Origin: Candidatus Symbiothrix sp.
GTDB taxonomy: Bacteria > Bacteroidota > Bacteroidia > Bacteroidales > Azobacteroidaceae
Direction of reading: 5' to 3'
Assembly (NCBI GenBank): GCA_031261295.1
Contig: JAISKT010000036.1
Coordinates: 1-33,293 of the forward strand
Length of the DNA: 33,293 bases
Under the pieces are notes generated by a model. It saw only the letters and a list, made by a program, of their open reading frames with translations, was not told where the DNA came from and did no database searches. Below are positions 15,290 to 23,926 of this stretch, piece by piece. The number at the start of each line of letters is the position of its first letter. Positions within the stretch are counted from its first letter, which is position 1. The translations under genes were made by a program, and so were the position numbers.

Positions 15290-16609
15290 ATGCTTACAAT
15301 TTATTCTTCTTCTGAAAATACAAGCCGCCTGGAATTCGTCGCCCGTCACTTATTTAACAATCTGTTGGGCGCGGAATTTACAATTACTTTCGATAAAAGT
15401 TTTTATTTGGAACAAAAAGGCCCCTGCATCAATTATTCGGAAGAAAAATTAAATCACGGTTTGCAAATTCTTCCTCAAGGTCTGCTTTTTGAAACCGGAA
15501 TCCGGCCGGTGAAAGAATTGAGCGAATCGGAATGGAACGGATTGTTTTGCTTTTTTTATACAGGCAAAGGAGACATTCCCTTTGATTTGTTCGCAGCGGC
15601 ATTTTATTTACTTACATTATATGAAGAAAATTTTCCCGTCAACTTGGACGAACACAGCCGTTTCAGTCATACGGAGTCGCTTTTGTTTCGTAAGGGAGTT
15701 TTGGAAACGCCCGTCATCGACCGCTGGGCTTATTTGTTAAAAGAAGAATTGGAAAAAGCCGGTTTGGATACCGCCGGTTTCAAAGGGCGAAAATACAGAG
15801 CTGTCAGCACCTATGACATTGATCATCCTTTTTTGTACCGGAATAAAGGCTGGCTCAAAAACGCAGGCGGTGCTCTGCGCGATCTTCTGAAAGGAAACTT
15901 AAAATCGGTCAAAGAGCGTGTCGTCGTCCAATTGCGTTTGCAAAAAGATCCGTATATGACTTCTATTCAAACCATTCATGAAATTCAAGCGCAACTGAAA
16001 CGCCCGTATTATTTGTTTGTTTTATTGGGAAAAAGTGGAGAATACGGACATAAAATGCTTTATTCGCCCCGATCTTATTATAACTATCTGAAAAACTTGG
16101 ATTTGCCGCAAATAGGATTGCATCCTTCATACGATACATTGCGGAATTTGAAACGCTTGTTGAAAGAGAAATCCCAATTGGAAAAAATAATAGGTCGTAA
16201 AATCATTGCTTCCCGGCAACATTTTTTGCGCATGCAAAGCCCCGAAACTTTTCAGGAATTGCATCTGGCAGGCATGGAGGAAGACTTTACATTGGCTTTT
16301 GCCCAAGCGCCCGGATTCCGTTCCGGTACGGCTGTTCCTTATTTTTTCTATGATTTGCGGAAAGACGAAACCACCTCTTTGCTGATTCGCCCCACGGTGA
16401 TGATGGATGCCACGCTCATCAACCATTTGAAACTTTCTCCCGAAGCGGCGTTGCAAAAAATAAAAGGATTGATTGATGCCTGCCAACAGTCGGGAGGCGA
16501 TTATCTCAGCCTCTGGCACAACTCCAATCTGGCTTACACGCCCGAAGAAAATCCGTGGATCAGAGTCTTTTTAGAATCCTACAAATACGCTATTTCGCTG
16601 GAGGATTAA
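15290..16609 (+). CDS. Polysaccharide deacetylase-like protein (DUF7033 type), 439 aa
   Basis: The N-terminal half (about residues 1-170) looks like the DUF7033 region found before deacetylase-like domains in Bacteroidetes. The second half has deacetylase-type motifs: YDIDHPF (about residues 183-189) in the place of the NodB TFDD motif, GLHPSYD, SRQHFLRM, and LWHNSNL near the C-terminus. It is about the usual family length of 420-450. No signal peptide, so it probably acts in the cytoplasm. It ends convergently with the cytidine deaminase gene, the two overlapping by 4 bases. Substrate unknown. Confidence 0.8.
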   Translation: MLTIYSSSENTSRLEFVARHLFNNLLGAEFTITFDKSFYLEQKGPCINYSEEKLNHGLQILPQGLLFETGIRPVKELSESEWNGLFCFFYTGKGDIPFDLFAAAFYLLTLYEENFPVNLDEHSRFSHTESLLFRKGVLETPVIDRWAYLLKEELEKAGLDTAGFKGRKYRAVSTYDIDHPFLYRNKGWLKNAGGALRDLLKGNLKSVKERVVVQLRLQKDPYMTSIQTIHEIQAQLKRPYYLFVLLGKSGEYGHKMLYSPRSYYNYLKNLDLPQIGLHPSYDTLRNLKRLLKEKSQLEKIIGRKIIASRQHFLRMQSPETFQELHLAGMEEDFTLAFAQAPGFRSGTAVPYFFYDLRKDETTSLLIRPTVMMDATLINHLKLSPEAALQKIKGLIDACQQSGGDYLSLWHNSNLAYTPEENPWIRVFLESYKYAISLED

Positions 16610-17076
16610 TACTCGCTGAAAGCCAGCGGCAGCAAGTCGGTGATTTTTTCAATAATATATATCGTTTTCTTCCCGTAAAGAATAATCCGCACCGGATGTT
16701 TGTAACGGTTTTGCGCTTCCAAAATTACCTGACGGCAGGCGCCGCAGGGCGTGACCGGCTCGTCGATGAAATCGCCTTTGGTATAGGCGGCAACGGCAAT
16801 CGTATCTACCGCTTCATCCGGGAATTGGGAATTGGCATAAAATAAAGCTGTTCGTTCAGCGCACAATCCGGATGGAGAAGCGGCGTTTTCCTGGTTGTTT
16901 CCGGTAACTATTTCATTGTTTGCCAATAAGATAGCTGCCCCTACTTGGAAGCGGGAATAAGGAGCGTATGCTTTTAGCGTAGCATCTTTTGCTATGTTAA
17001 TTAAGTTTTTTTCACTCGAATTTAGTTCTTCGTAATTACAAACTCGTATCTTTGCAGTGATATTCAGATTTTTCAT
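16606..17076 (-). CDS. cdd: Cytidine deaminase
   Basis: The 156-residue protein has the full zinc site: CAERTALF (Cys72, catalytic Glu74) and PCGACRQV (Cys111, Cys114), with NAASPSG just before. Known reaction: cytidine or deoxycytidine to uridine or deoxyuridine, for pyrimidine salvage. It is transcribed away from the glucosaminidase gene, with only 45 bases between the two starts, so the promoters must sit back to back or overlap. Confidence 0.93.
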   Translation of the reverse strand: MKNLNITAKIRVCNYEELNSSEKNLINIAKDATLKAYAPYSRFQVGAAILLANNEIVTGNNQENAASPSGLCAERTALFYANSQFPDEAVDTIAVAAYTKGDFIDEPVTPCGACRQVILEAQNRYKHPVRIILYGKKTIYIIEKITDLLPLAFSEY

Positions 17077-17121
17077 GGCGATATTCTTTAGTCAGACAAA
17101 TATAAACTATTCATTTTAAAT

Positions 17122-18015
17122 ATGAAAACACAACGGTATATACTTTTGGTTTGCAGTATTTTTATTTTTACTTCTACCGTATTCGCCCAAAAGCGGCAAC
17201 AAGGTCATTTGGATTATATAGAAAAATACAGCGAGTTGGCTGTCAGGCACATGGACAAATACCGGATTCCGGCCAGTATTATTATAGCACAGGGAATATT
17301 GGAAACAGGAGCCGGGAAAAGTCGTTTTGTGAGGGACACCAACAACCATTTCGGTATCAAATGCCATTCCGATTGGACGGGCGACCGGGTATATAGAGCG
17401 GACGACGGCCCAAACGATTGTTTCCGGAAGTACAAAAAAGCCGAAGATTCGTTTGAAGATCATTCCCATTTCCTGGCGGACAAGAAACGTTATGCCGTAT
17501 TATTTACGCTGGATATCCGGGATTACAAAGGCTGGGCCGGCGGTTTGCAGCGTTGTGGCTATGCCACCGACAAGGCGTATGCCAATAAATTGATCAAAAT
17601 AATCGAAGATTATGAACTCTATAAATTGGATGCCAAAGCCAAAAAAGGCGGGAAGAAAACTTCGCCCTTTATCCTGAAACGAACGCCCTACATAGATTAC
17701 GGTTTGATTTATGTCATTGCCGGTGCGAATGACAGTTATGACCGGATTGCAGAAGATACAGGTTTCAAGGTGAAAGACCTGATCAAATACAACGAAGTGC
17801 CCGAAGATTTTCCACTGAATGCCGGCGACATTGTTTTCTTGGAAAAGAAGCATAAAAAAGCAGAAAAACCCTATTTTGAACATACGGTTCGAATAGGGGA
17901 ATCTATGCACAGTATTTCCCAACGGTACGGAATGCAGGTGAAACGGCTGTATAAACTCAATAAAAAAGATTTTGATTATGTGCCGGTGGAAGGCGATATT
18001 CTCCGGTTACGGTAA
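17122..18015 (+). CDS. Glucosaminidase (FlgJ/GH73-like) with LysM domains, 297 aa
   Basis: There is a signal peptide (MKTQRYILLVCSIFIFTSTVFA), then a glucosaminidase domain (about 30-165) containing IIAQGILETGAGKS with the likely catalytic Glu, NNHFGIKCH and CFRKYKKAEDSFEDHSHFL. The C-terminal part has a degenerate LysM-like unit (about 195-245) and a clear LysM (VRIGESMHSISQRYGMQVKRL). Known role: cutting the glycan strand of peptidoglycan; LysM binds the wall. The divergent cdd gene is 45 bases upstream. The next gene downstream is preceded by the second structured leader and its own promoter. Confidence 0.9.
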   Translation: MKTQRYILLVCSIFIFTSTVFAQKRQQGHLDYIEKYSELAVRHMDKYRIPASIIIAQGILETGAGKSRFVRDTNNHFGIKCHSDWTGDRVYRADDGPNDCFRKYKKAEDSFEDHSHFLADKKRYAVLFTLDIRDYKGWAGGLQRCGYATDKAYANKLIKIIEDYELYKLDAKAKKGGKKTSPFILKRTPYIDYGLIYVIAGANDSYDRIAEDTGFKVKDLIKYNEVPEDFPLNAGDIVFLEKKHKKAEKPYFEHTVRIGESMHSISQRYGMQVKRLYKLNKKDFDYVPVEGDILRLR

Positions 18016-18059
18016 TTTGAAAATAATTAAGGTTTGCCCTGTTAAATTTTGGTAATTCC

Positions 18060-18090
18060 TTGGTTTATCCGAAAAAAGATATTAATTTTG
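18060..18090 (+). promoter_or_regulatory. Bacteroidetes-type promoter of surface-protein leader 2
   Basis: TTGG at 18060-18063, a 19-base spacer, and TAATTTTG at 18083-18090, which fits TAnnTTTG exactly. It aligns with the promoter of leader 1 at the same distance from the conserved RNA. Confidence 0.75.
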
Positions 18091-18611
18091 CCAATTAAAT
18101 AAACGATAAAAAGCTTTTATTACAAAATAGAAAACAGTTTATAAAGATATAATTCATTAATATAAAAAAGCGTTACAGCTTTTATTCTTGTCTCAGAAAC
18201 TTCAACAATTTCAATACCGACAAGGATAAGTTAGTAAACGCTCACGTGAATTCGTGGGCTAAACTTATTTGTCGGTATGGGTAGTTGAAGACCTCTGAGA
18301 CGAATAAAGTTATGAGTCCCACGTTTTTTATTTTAAATAACCGCTTCTCAGGGACTTGGAAGCAATAAACACTTTTATTGTATGATAAATCCCCCATAGA
18401 TAACGATATTAGCGGGCAGTTCTATTCAATGGTTTTTTCCCTCTCATTTTTTAGTTATTGAATGCAATGTGTTGCCCGCTATTTCTATAGGGTAAAGGCA
18501 GTTATAAGTATCTTAAGCTTCTTAAGCTACTTAAGCTACTTAAGAAGCTTAAGATACTTATTGTCTTTACTCTTACTTAAAAAATCAACTATTAATAAAT
18601 TTATAAATTCA
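18091..18611 (+). ncRNA. Structured 5' leader RNA, copy 2 (unassigned family)
   Basis: Homologous to 7464-7950 over most of its length. The same helices are present with compensatory changes: GTCTCAGA (18190) with 18294-18301; TTCAAC (18201) with 18284-18289; ATACCGACAA (18214) with 18269-18278; CACG/CGTG near 18243-18256; AGTCCC (18315) with GGGACT (18351); and a hairpin of AGCGGGCA (18411) and ATTCAAT with 18457-18463 and 18473-18480. In place of the terminator-like hairpin of copy 1 it has a CTTAAGnnn array that forms a perfect 22-bp hairpin. No gene is visible in it. Confidence 0.75.
18505..18560. repeat. CTTAAGnnn 9-bp repeat, five units, perfect 22-bp hairpin
   Basis: Five 9-bp units at 18512-18556 with arms 18505-18526 and 18539-18560 that are exact reverse complements; loop 12 nt. 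It is flanked by GTAAAGGCA and TGTCTTTAC, which extend the pairing. It occupies the position where leader 1 has its terminator-like hairpin. Confidence 0.85.
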
Positions 18612-19964
18612 ATGAAGATGAAAAAAAATCTTTTTTTAGTGCTGACATTCATCGTTTTGAGTGCAGCAAGTGTGAATGCACAAGTGACTATCGGGAGTGA
18701 ATATGATCCTACGCCTGGGTCTATCCTGGATTTGCAATCCAATGGTAGTTTGGGTCTTCTCTTACCCCGTGTGACATTAACAGATGCTACCGTATGGGCG
18801 CCGGTGGAAGGAGATGCGGTAGATGGAATGACCGTATTTCATAATACCGATGCCATGACCAATGGCTTGACCGGTAAAGGTATTTATGTATGGGCGAACG
18901 GAAGTTGGAGCAGAATGGGAACTCCGGCAACGCCTTGTGTGGATATGGTCGTTTCGACTCCGAAAGCCACTTTCACAGGGGAGATTGGCAACGGTCAACT
19001 ATTGGAATCGGTAGTAAATACAGGTAGCGCTCCGTTTAATTACAACTGGTATAAGGATGGAGTACTCTTACAAACGAATTCCAACAAATCGGAACGCAGA
19101 GACAGCTACAAAGCAACGGATTATGGTACTTATACTTGTGATATTACCAATGCGTGTGCTACAGAATTAAAAACCATCACTTATACAGTCGCTAAAGTGA
19201 ATCCCGGAGAGTATATTGATAATCCAACCGGTATTACTTGGAGTTTGAATGGTATAACTTGTTTTGATGTAAGTGAAGGTAAAGATTTTCCGGCTTCTTC
19301 TGTTTATACACTTGCAATTACGGGTGCCACAGCTACCAATGTATATTGGGTAATAGATGATGCTGATGAAGTTTTAAGTGCTGCGGAAGTGGGAAGTACT
19401 TCTCAGGTGACCTTACCGTTTAAGTCCCGGAGTGAAGTCTCAACGCTTGCAACAGATCCTGTTAGTGTCTCCGTAACTGCTCTTATTACGCTTTCTACGG
19501 GTGCCAAGGTATTTGTCACAAAAACCATAAAGTTACAAAATACAGTTTGCTGTTCAGGTTATGTAGTTCATGCTGGAGTATGGAATGGTCCGTCATCCAC
19601 CAGTATGGATGGCTATAAAACTCATCAAATGGGTGCCATTGGGAAGTACTTTACTCAATCCTCAACTGATTTATGCGTTGCTTTGGCAGATGAAGGAACG
19701 AATGAATATGCTTACCAAGCGGCCATTAATGTATGTGCATCCAAAAGCACTGATGGTACTAACTGGCGACTGCCTAATGTAGCCGAGTTAACACAGTTGG
19801 AAACTCCAAGCTACACTAACTATGATATGCGCAAGTGGGTGTACTACTCTATTACGAAATACGATGCAACTCACGTCTGGTACATTGATAATCGAAATAC
19901 GTCAGGGGCCTATCCATGGTTAGATAATGGCACTCGTTACGTCCGCTGTGTACACGATATGTAA
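18612..19964 (+). CDS. Secreted module/Ig-like/FISUMP-type surface protein, 450 aa
   Basis: The start at 18612 (or 18618) puts a signal peptide (MKKNLFLVLTFIVLSAASVNA) at the front; an open frame further upstream only translates the leader. Then come the VTIG...GSILDLQ module (about residues 25-118), an Ig-like domain with YNWYKDGVLL and YTCDITNACA (about 120-200), a second beta-rich segment, and a C-terminal domain from about 313 with the WRLPNVAELTQL motif and the end YVRCVHDM, typical of FISUMP/DUF1566-type C-type-lectin-like folds. It is paralogous at both ends to the protein at 8283-11549 but lacks the tandem repeats. Likely exposed on the cell surface. Confidence 0.88.
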   Translation: MKMKKNLFLVLTFIVLSAASVNAQVTIGSEYDPTPGSILDLQSNGSLGLLLPRVTLTDATVWAPVEGDAVDGMTVFHNTDAMTNGLTGKGIYVWANGSWSRMGTPATPCVDMVVSTPKATFTGEIGNGQLLESVVNTGSAPFNYNWYKDGVLLQTNSNKSERRDSYKATDYGTYTCDITNACATELKTITYTVAKVNPGEYIDNPTGITWSLNGITCFDVSEGKDFPASSVYTLAITGATATNVYWVIDDADEVLSAAEVGSTSQVTLPFKSRSEVSTLATDPVSVSVTALITLSTGAKVFVTKTIKLQNTVCCSGYVVHAGVWNGPSSTSMDGYKTHQMGAIGKYFTQSSTDLCVALADEGTNEYAYQAAINVCASKSTDGTNWRLPNVAELTQLETPSYTNYDMRKWVYYSITKYDATHVWYIDNRNTSGAYPWLDNGTRYVRCVHDM

Positions 19965-20005
19965 CAATTTGTCGTTTTGACAGTCTTAAACAGTAGAAAA
20001 AGCGA

Positions 20006-20058
20006 CCTTGTTTTTGCCAAAAAAGAGTAACTCATGCTCTATTTGGGCAAAAATGAGG
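20006..20058. terminator. Bidirectional terminator-like hairpin
   Basis: TTTTTGCC (20011-20018) pairs with GGCAAAAA (20046-20053), with an inner AGAG/CTCT helix. It lies between two genes that converge here (ends 19964 and 20098), and T-runs or A-runs flank both sides. Confidence 0.6.
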
Positions 20059-20097
20059 TTGATTTTGTAAAAAAGAGAGTGATGGAGATTTGTTAAG

Positions 20098-20574
20098 TTA
20101 TTGAGATACGACTCCAATCGCTTTTGCGTTTTTCTTCTCTTCTTCCAATCGCTTTTTCGTAGCCGCTTTTTCCTCCGTTTTTTGCTTTTCTTTCAGCTTT
20201 TTTTCCTGATCCTTTTGGTCTTTATCCGCTTTCTTTTTATCCGCTTTCGCTTTTTCTTCTACGGCTTTATGCTCCCGTTTTTTATCTGCCTCAATTTTTT
20301 TAATTTTTTCCTTTTTCTCCGCTTTCAAATTTTTCTGCGCGGCTTTTTGTTCCTTTTTCTTTTCCACCAACTGCTTTTTAGCCACTTCCTTTTTTTCGGC
20401 CTTTACTCTTTTTTGTTCCGCTTTTAATAGTAACTTTTTCTCTTTTTCCACTCTTGCAATACTATCCGCAGGAGTAACGGGAGTTAGCGCAGAGGCATGC
20501 AGGCTTCCGGCCGTCCACAGTAGAATGAATAAACAGATAAGCTGTTTGCTGAAATTTGTCTTTTTTGACATCAT
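20098..20574 (-). CDS. Lysine-rich exported coiled-coil protein, 158 aa
   Basis: A signal peptide-like start (KQLICLFILLWTAGSLHASA, about residues 10-29) is followed by a short linker and about 120 residues composed almost only of Lys, Glu, Ala and Gln in heptad-like order, predicting a long charged helix or coiled coil. No known domain. Low-complexity sequence of this kind gives little functional information; it may be a periplasmic scaffold or spacer protein. It has no operon partner: its neighbours run in the other direction. Confidence 0.7.
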   Translation of the reverse strand: MMSKKTNFSKQLICLFILLWTAGSLHASALTPVTPADSIARVEKEKKLLLKAEQKRVKAEKKEVAKKQLVEKKKEQKAAQKNLKAEKKEKIKKIEADKKREHKAVEEKAKADKKKADKDQKDQEKKLKEKQKTEEKAATKKRLEEEKKNAKAIGVVSQ

Positions 20575-20663
20575 AATAATTGTTTATTACAGTTGTTATT
20601 AATGAGTATAAAACTTACTTATTGAGAATGCAAAAATAATAATAATTTTTATAAAATAATCCG

Positions 20664-20671
20664 TACCTTTG
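20664..20671 (+). promoter_or_regulatory. -7 promoter element of the helicase gene
   Basis: TACCTTTG fits TAnnTTTG. Its position shows that translation cannot begin at the TTG at 20669, which is inside this element; the transcript would start near 20678. Confidence 0.6.
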
Positions 20672-20695
20672 TCCCCGATTAAAAAATATTCTATT

Positions 20696-22486
20696 TTGAA
20701 AACATTTGAAGAATTAGGCGTTGCTCCCAATATTATACGAGCAATCACAGAAATGGGCTATGTATCGCCCATGCCGGTACAAGAAGAAGTGATTCCTTAT
20801 TTACTCGGCGACGGCAACGAAGTTATTGCGTTGGCGCAAACCGGTACGGGCAAGACAGCCGCATTCGGTCTTCCCATCCTCCAACAAATCGATATTTCCG
20901 ATTTACAACCGCAGGCTGTTATACTCTGTCCGACTCGCGAATTGTGCCTGCAAATAGCGGACGACCTCAACGATTATTCCAAATACATCGACAAACTGAA
21001 AGTCCTTCCAGTCTATGGAGGCTCCAGTATCGAAAGCCAAATCCGGACATTGAAACGGGGCGTACATGTGATTGTGGCGACTCCCGGCCGATTGATTGAC
21101 TTGATTAACCGCAAAACGGTTGATTTGCAAAAGGTTAAAAACGTTATCCTCGACGAAGCGGACGAAATGCTGAACATGGGCTTTTCCGAAAGCCTCGACG
21201 AAATATTGTCGCACGTTCCCAAAACACGGAATATGTTGCTTTTTTCGGCTACCATGCCGGCGGAAATTGCCCGGATTACCAAAAAATACATGCGCAATCC
21301 GCACGAAATCGTTATCGGACGGAAAAATGAAGGCGCCGAACATGTCAAACACCTTTATTATATGGTCAATGCCCGGGACAAATACTTAGTGCTGAAAAGA
21401 TTGGCCGATTACAACCCGAATATATATGGTATCATTTTCTGCCGCACCAAAAAGGAAACGCAGGAAATCGCCGATTTGTTAATCAAAGACGGTTACAATG
21501 CCGATTCTTTGCATGGCGACTTGTCGCAGGCGCAACGGGATTATGTGATGCAGAAATTCCGCTTACGCAATATCCAACTCTTGGTGGCAACCGACGTGGC
21601 TGCCCGCGGATTGGATGTGGAAGACTTGACACATATCATCAATTACGGTTTGCCGGATGATATCGAATCTTACACGCACCGGAGCGGACGGACGGGAAGG
21701 GCCGGAAAGACAGGCACTTCCATTGCTATTATTAACCTGAAGGAAAAGCATAAAATCCGGGAGATTGAAAAAAATATCAACAAGAAATTTGAACAGGGAG
21801 TGATTCCTTCGGGAAAACAAATTTGCGAGAGACAACTTTTCAGTTTTATCGACAAATTGGAAAAAGTAGAAGTCAACGATGACGAAATAAAAGATTTCCT
21901 GCCGTCTATCTATCGCAAATTGGATTGGTTGGACAAGGAAGATATTATCAAACGGCTTATCTCCCACGAGTTTAACCTGTTGATTGATTATTACCAGGAT
22001 GCCGGCGATATCGAAGCGCCCCAGGAAGGCGGCGCAGGCAAACGCGAACGATGGGAAAGGGATAAACGCCCGGCGGGAAAAGGAACAGGAACGGGACGTT
22101 CTTCGGAAAAAGGCTATGCCCGCTTGTTTATCAACCTGGGCCGCATGGACGGATTAGCCCCGCAAAATGTAATTGGTTTATTGAACGATAATGTTTCCGG
22201 CCGCAAAGTCGATATCGGACGAATCGATTTGATGAAAAACTTTTCTTTCTTTGAAGTAAGGGAAGCGGATAAAGACCGGGTAATTCAAGGTCTGGACGGT
22301 ATCAAAGCGATGGGCCGCCGCGTAGCAGTGGAACAGGCGCAGGAATCGCCTTCGGATGACCGGAAGAAAAAAATTGAAAAGAAAAATTACAAGGAAGGCC
22401 CGAAAGAATACCGGAAAGACAATTACAAGGATAAATACAAAGGCAGTTACAAGTCAAAAGATAAAAAGAAAGGAAAAGACCGTTAA
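20696..22486 (+). CDS. DEAD-box RNA helicase with DbpA-type RNA-binding domain, 596 aa
   Basis: I chose the TTG at 20696 because it gives MKTFEELG, the usual start of Bacteroides homologues, and because the frame further upstream lies in the promoter. Motifs in order: Q-motif region (MPVQEEV), AQTGTGKT (47-54), PTREL, the LDEADEM motif II, SAT, then helicase C with ARGLDVEDLTHIINY and HRSGRTGRAG. After a linker, GYARLFINLGRMDGL begins a DbpA-like RNA-binding domain, followed by a very basic tail rich in Lys and Tyr. Known role: ATP-driven RNA unwinding, often in ribosome assembly or cold response. The pyrH gene starts 5 bases after its stop. Confidence 0.93.
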   Translation: MKTFEELGVAPNIIRAITEMGYVSPMPVQEEVIPYLLGDGNEVIALAQTGTGKTAAFGLPILQQIDISDLQPQAVILCPTRELCLQIADDLNDYSKYIDKLKVLPVYGGSSIESQIRTLKRGVHVIVATPGRLIDLINRKTVDLQKVKNVILDEADEMLNMGFSESLDEILSHVPKTRNMLLFSATMPAEIARITKKYMRNPHEIVIGRKNEGAEHVKHLYYMVNARDKYLVLKRLADYNPNIYGIIFCRTKKETQEIADLLIKDGYNADSLHGDLSQAQRDYVMQKFRLRNIQLLVATDVAARGLDVEDLTHIINYGLPDDIESYTHRSGRTGRAGKTGTSIAIINLKEKHKIREIEKNINKKFEQGVIPSGKQICERQLFSFIDKLEKVEVNDDEIKDFLPSIYRKLDWLDKEDIIKRLISHEFNLLIDYYQDAGDIEAPQEGGAGKRERWERDKRPAGKGTGTGRSSEKGYARLFINLGRMDGLAPQNVIGLLNDNVSGRKVDIGRIDLMKNFSFFEVREADKDRVIQGLDGIKAMGRRVAVEQAQESPSDDRKKKIEKKNYKEGPKEYRKDNYKDKYKGSYKSKDKKKGKDR

Positions 22487-22491
22487 ATAAT

Positions 22492-23201
22492 ATGCTAAAA
22501 TACAATCGTATCTTACTCAAACTCAGTGGCGAATCGCTGATGGGTGAAAAGCAGTCCGGAATAGACGAAAGCCGTTTGGCCGATTACGCCCGGCAAATCA
22601 AGGAAATCGCCGGAATGGGCATTCAAGTGGCCATCGTAATCGGAGGAGGCAATATCTTCCGCGGATTGAGCGGCGCCGCCAAAGGTTTCGACCGCGTGAA
22701 AGGGGACCAAATGGGCATGTTGGCCACCGTTATCAACAGTCTGGCTTTGAGTTCCGCTTTGGAAAAAGAAGGAATCAAAGGACAGGTTTTTACGGCTACG
22801 CGAATGGAACCCATCGGACGCCTTTATGCGAAACAAGACGCCGTGGAAGCTTTGCAACGAGGCGAAATTGTGATTGTTTCCGGAGGTACCGGCAATCCGT
22901 TTTTTACCACCGATACCGCTTCCGCCTTGCGTGCAGTCGAATTGGATACCGATGTCATGTTGAAAGGAACGCGCGGGACGGCATTTATTCCGCTGATCCC
23001 GAAAAAGATCCGGCCGCAACGAAGTTTGATCAAATTACGTACGACGAGATTTACAATAAGGGATTGAAAATTATGGATTTGACGGCTACCACTTTGGCCA
23101 AGGACAATGGCCTTCCCATTATCGTCTTCGATATGGATACGGTGGGAAACCTGAAAAAAGTCTTGTCGGGAGAAAATATCGGAACTTTAGTTCACAATTA
23201 A
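22492..23201 (+). CDS. pyrH: UMP kinase, interrupted by an apparent 1-base deletion
   Basis: The first 162 or so residues are normal UMP kinase: [42 protein letters not shown] and [14 protein letters not shown]. After the codons for KGTR the frame breaks near 22975; as it stands, translation ends at 23067 with an unrelated tail. Restoring one base (GTG for GG) gives [12 protein letters not shown] and continues to the normal end [13 protein letters not shown] at 23201, for a 236-residue protein of standard length. Known role: UMP to UDP, essential in pyrimidine nucleotide synthesis. Because the gene is normally essential, a sequence error is more likely than a real knockout. Confidence 0.9.
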
Positions 23202-23233
23202 TTGTTTCGTTAATTGAAAAATCAATATATTTG
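23201..23233 (+). promoter_or_regulatory. Candidate promoter for frr
   Basis: ATTG at 23201-23204, a 21-base spacer, and TATATTTG at 23226-23233 (TAnnTTTG consensus). It lies 32 bases before the frr start, so frr may be expressed apart from pyrH. Confidence 0.5.
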
Positions 23234-23264
23234 CAGATAATATGCCAATTAACACATTAATAGT

Positions 23265-23825
23265 ATGAGTGTCGTAAAAAGTGTAGTAGAGCATGCAGAA
23301 GAGAAAATGCTTCATGCATTAACGTACCTGGAAGATGCGTTATCCCGCATTCGCGCCGGTAAAGCCAATGTTCATATTTTGGACGGGGTAAAAGTGGAAT
23401 ATTACGGAAATCTCGTTCCGCTGTCTAATGTGGCTACGATTTCAACTCCGGATGCCAAGACAATCACCGTTCTTGCCTGGGAAAAATCGATGATCAAGCC
23501 GATTGAAAAAGCCATACAGGATTCGGATGTAGGTATTACCCCCGAAAACAATGGCGAAATCATCCGCTTGGGAATTCCGCCATTGACGGAAGAACGCCGT
23601 AAACAATTGGTGAAAGCCTCCCGGGCTGAAGCCGAAAATGCAAAGATCGGCGTCCGCAATGCTCGCCGCGATGCCAATGACGGTATCCGGAAAGCAGTGA
23701 AAGAAGGCGTTTCCGAAGACGAAGGGAAAGAAACGGAAGTAGCCGTACAAAAACTTCACGATGTCTATTTGAAAAAAATCGAAGAAGTGCTGGCTGCCAA
23801 AGAAAAAGAAATAATGACCGTGTAA
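23265..23825 (+). CDS. frr: Ribosome recycling factor
   Basis: The full 186-residue length matches the family. Typical segments are [19 protein letters not shown] (near residue 30), [21 protein letters not shown], the conserved [14 protein letters not shown] and NARRDAND. Known role: with EF-G, splits post-termination ribosomes. The pyrH-frr order is common in bacteria. Its stop codon touches the large inverted repeat at 23825. Confidence 0.97.
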   Translation: MSVVKSVVEHAEEKMLHALTYLEDALSRIRAGKANVHILDGVKVEYYGNLVPLSNVATISTPDAKTITVLAWEKSMIKPIEKAIQDSDVGITPENNGEIIRLGIPPLTEERRKQLVKASRAEAENAKIGVRNARRDANDGIRKAVKEGVSEDEGKETEVAVQKLHDVYLKKIEEVLAAKEKEIMTV

Positions 23826-23916
23826 ACTAAAAACTAAGAACTAAAAACTAAAAGTTGCGCGAAGCGCGGTAACAGGCGTCAGCTAACTTTTAGTTTTTAG
23901 TTCTTAGTTTTTAGTT
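23825..23916. repeat. Perfect 32-bp inverted repeat built of 7-bp units
   Basis: Arms at 23825-23856 and 23885-23916 are exact reverse complements. Each arm is made of about four ACTAAAA-type heptads (ACTAAGA once). The 28-nt loop holds a small GCGCGAAGCGC hairpin. It begins in the last base of the frr stop codon and ends 10 bases before rsgA, so it may end the frr transcript or stabilise its 3' end. Confidence 0.9.
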
Positions 23917-23926
23917 CCTAAGTTTT

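Noticed and set aside
18462-18611. Extended N-terminus (50 codons) of the second surface protein
   Set aside because: These codons translate the structured leader and the CTTAAG array; the signal peptide begins at 18612/18618.
20669-20695. TTG at 20669 as helicase start
   Set aside because: It lies inside the -7 promoter element TACCTTTG; TTG at 20696 gives the family's usual MKTFEELG.
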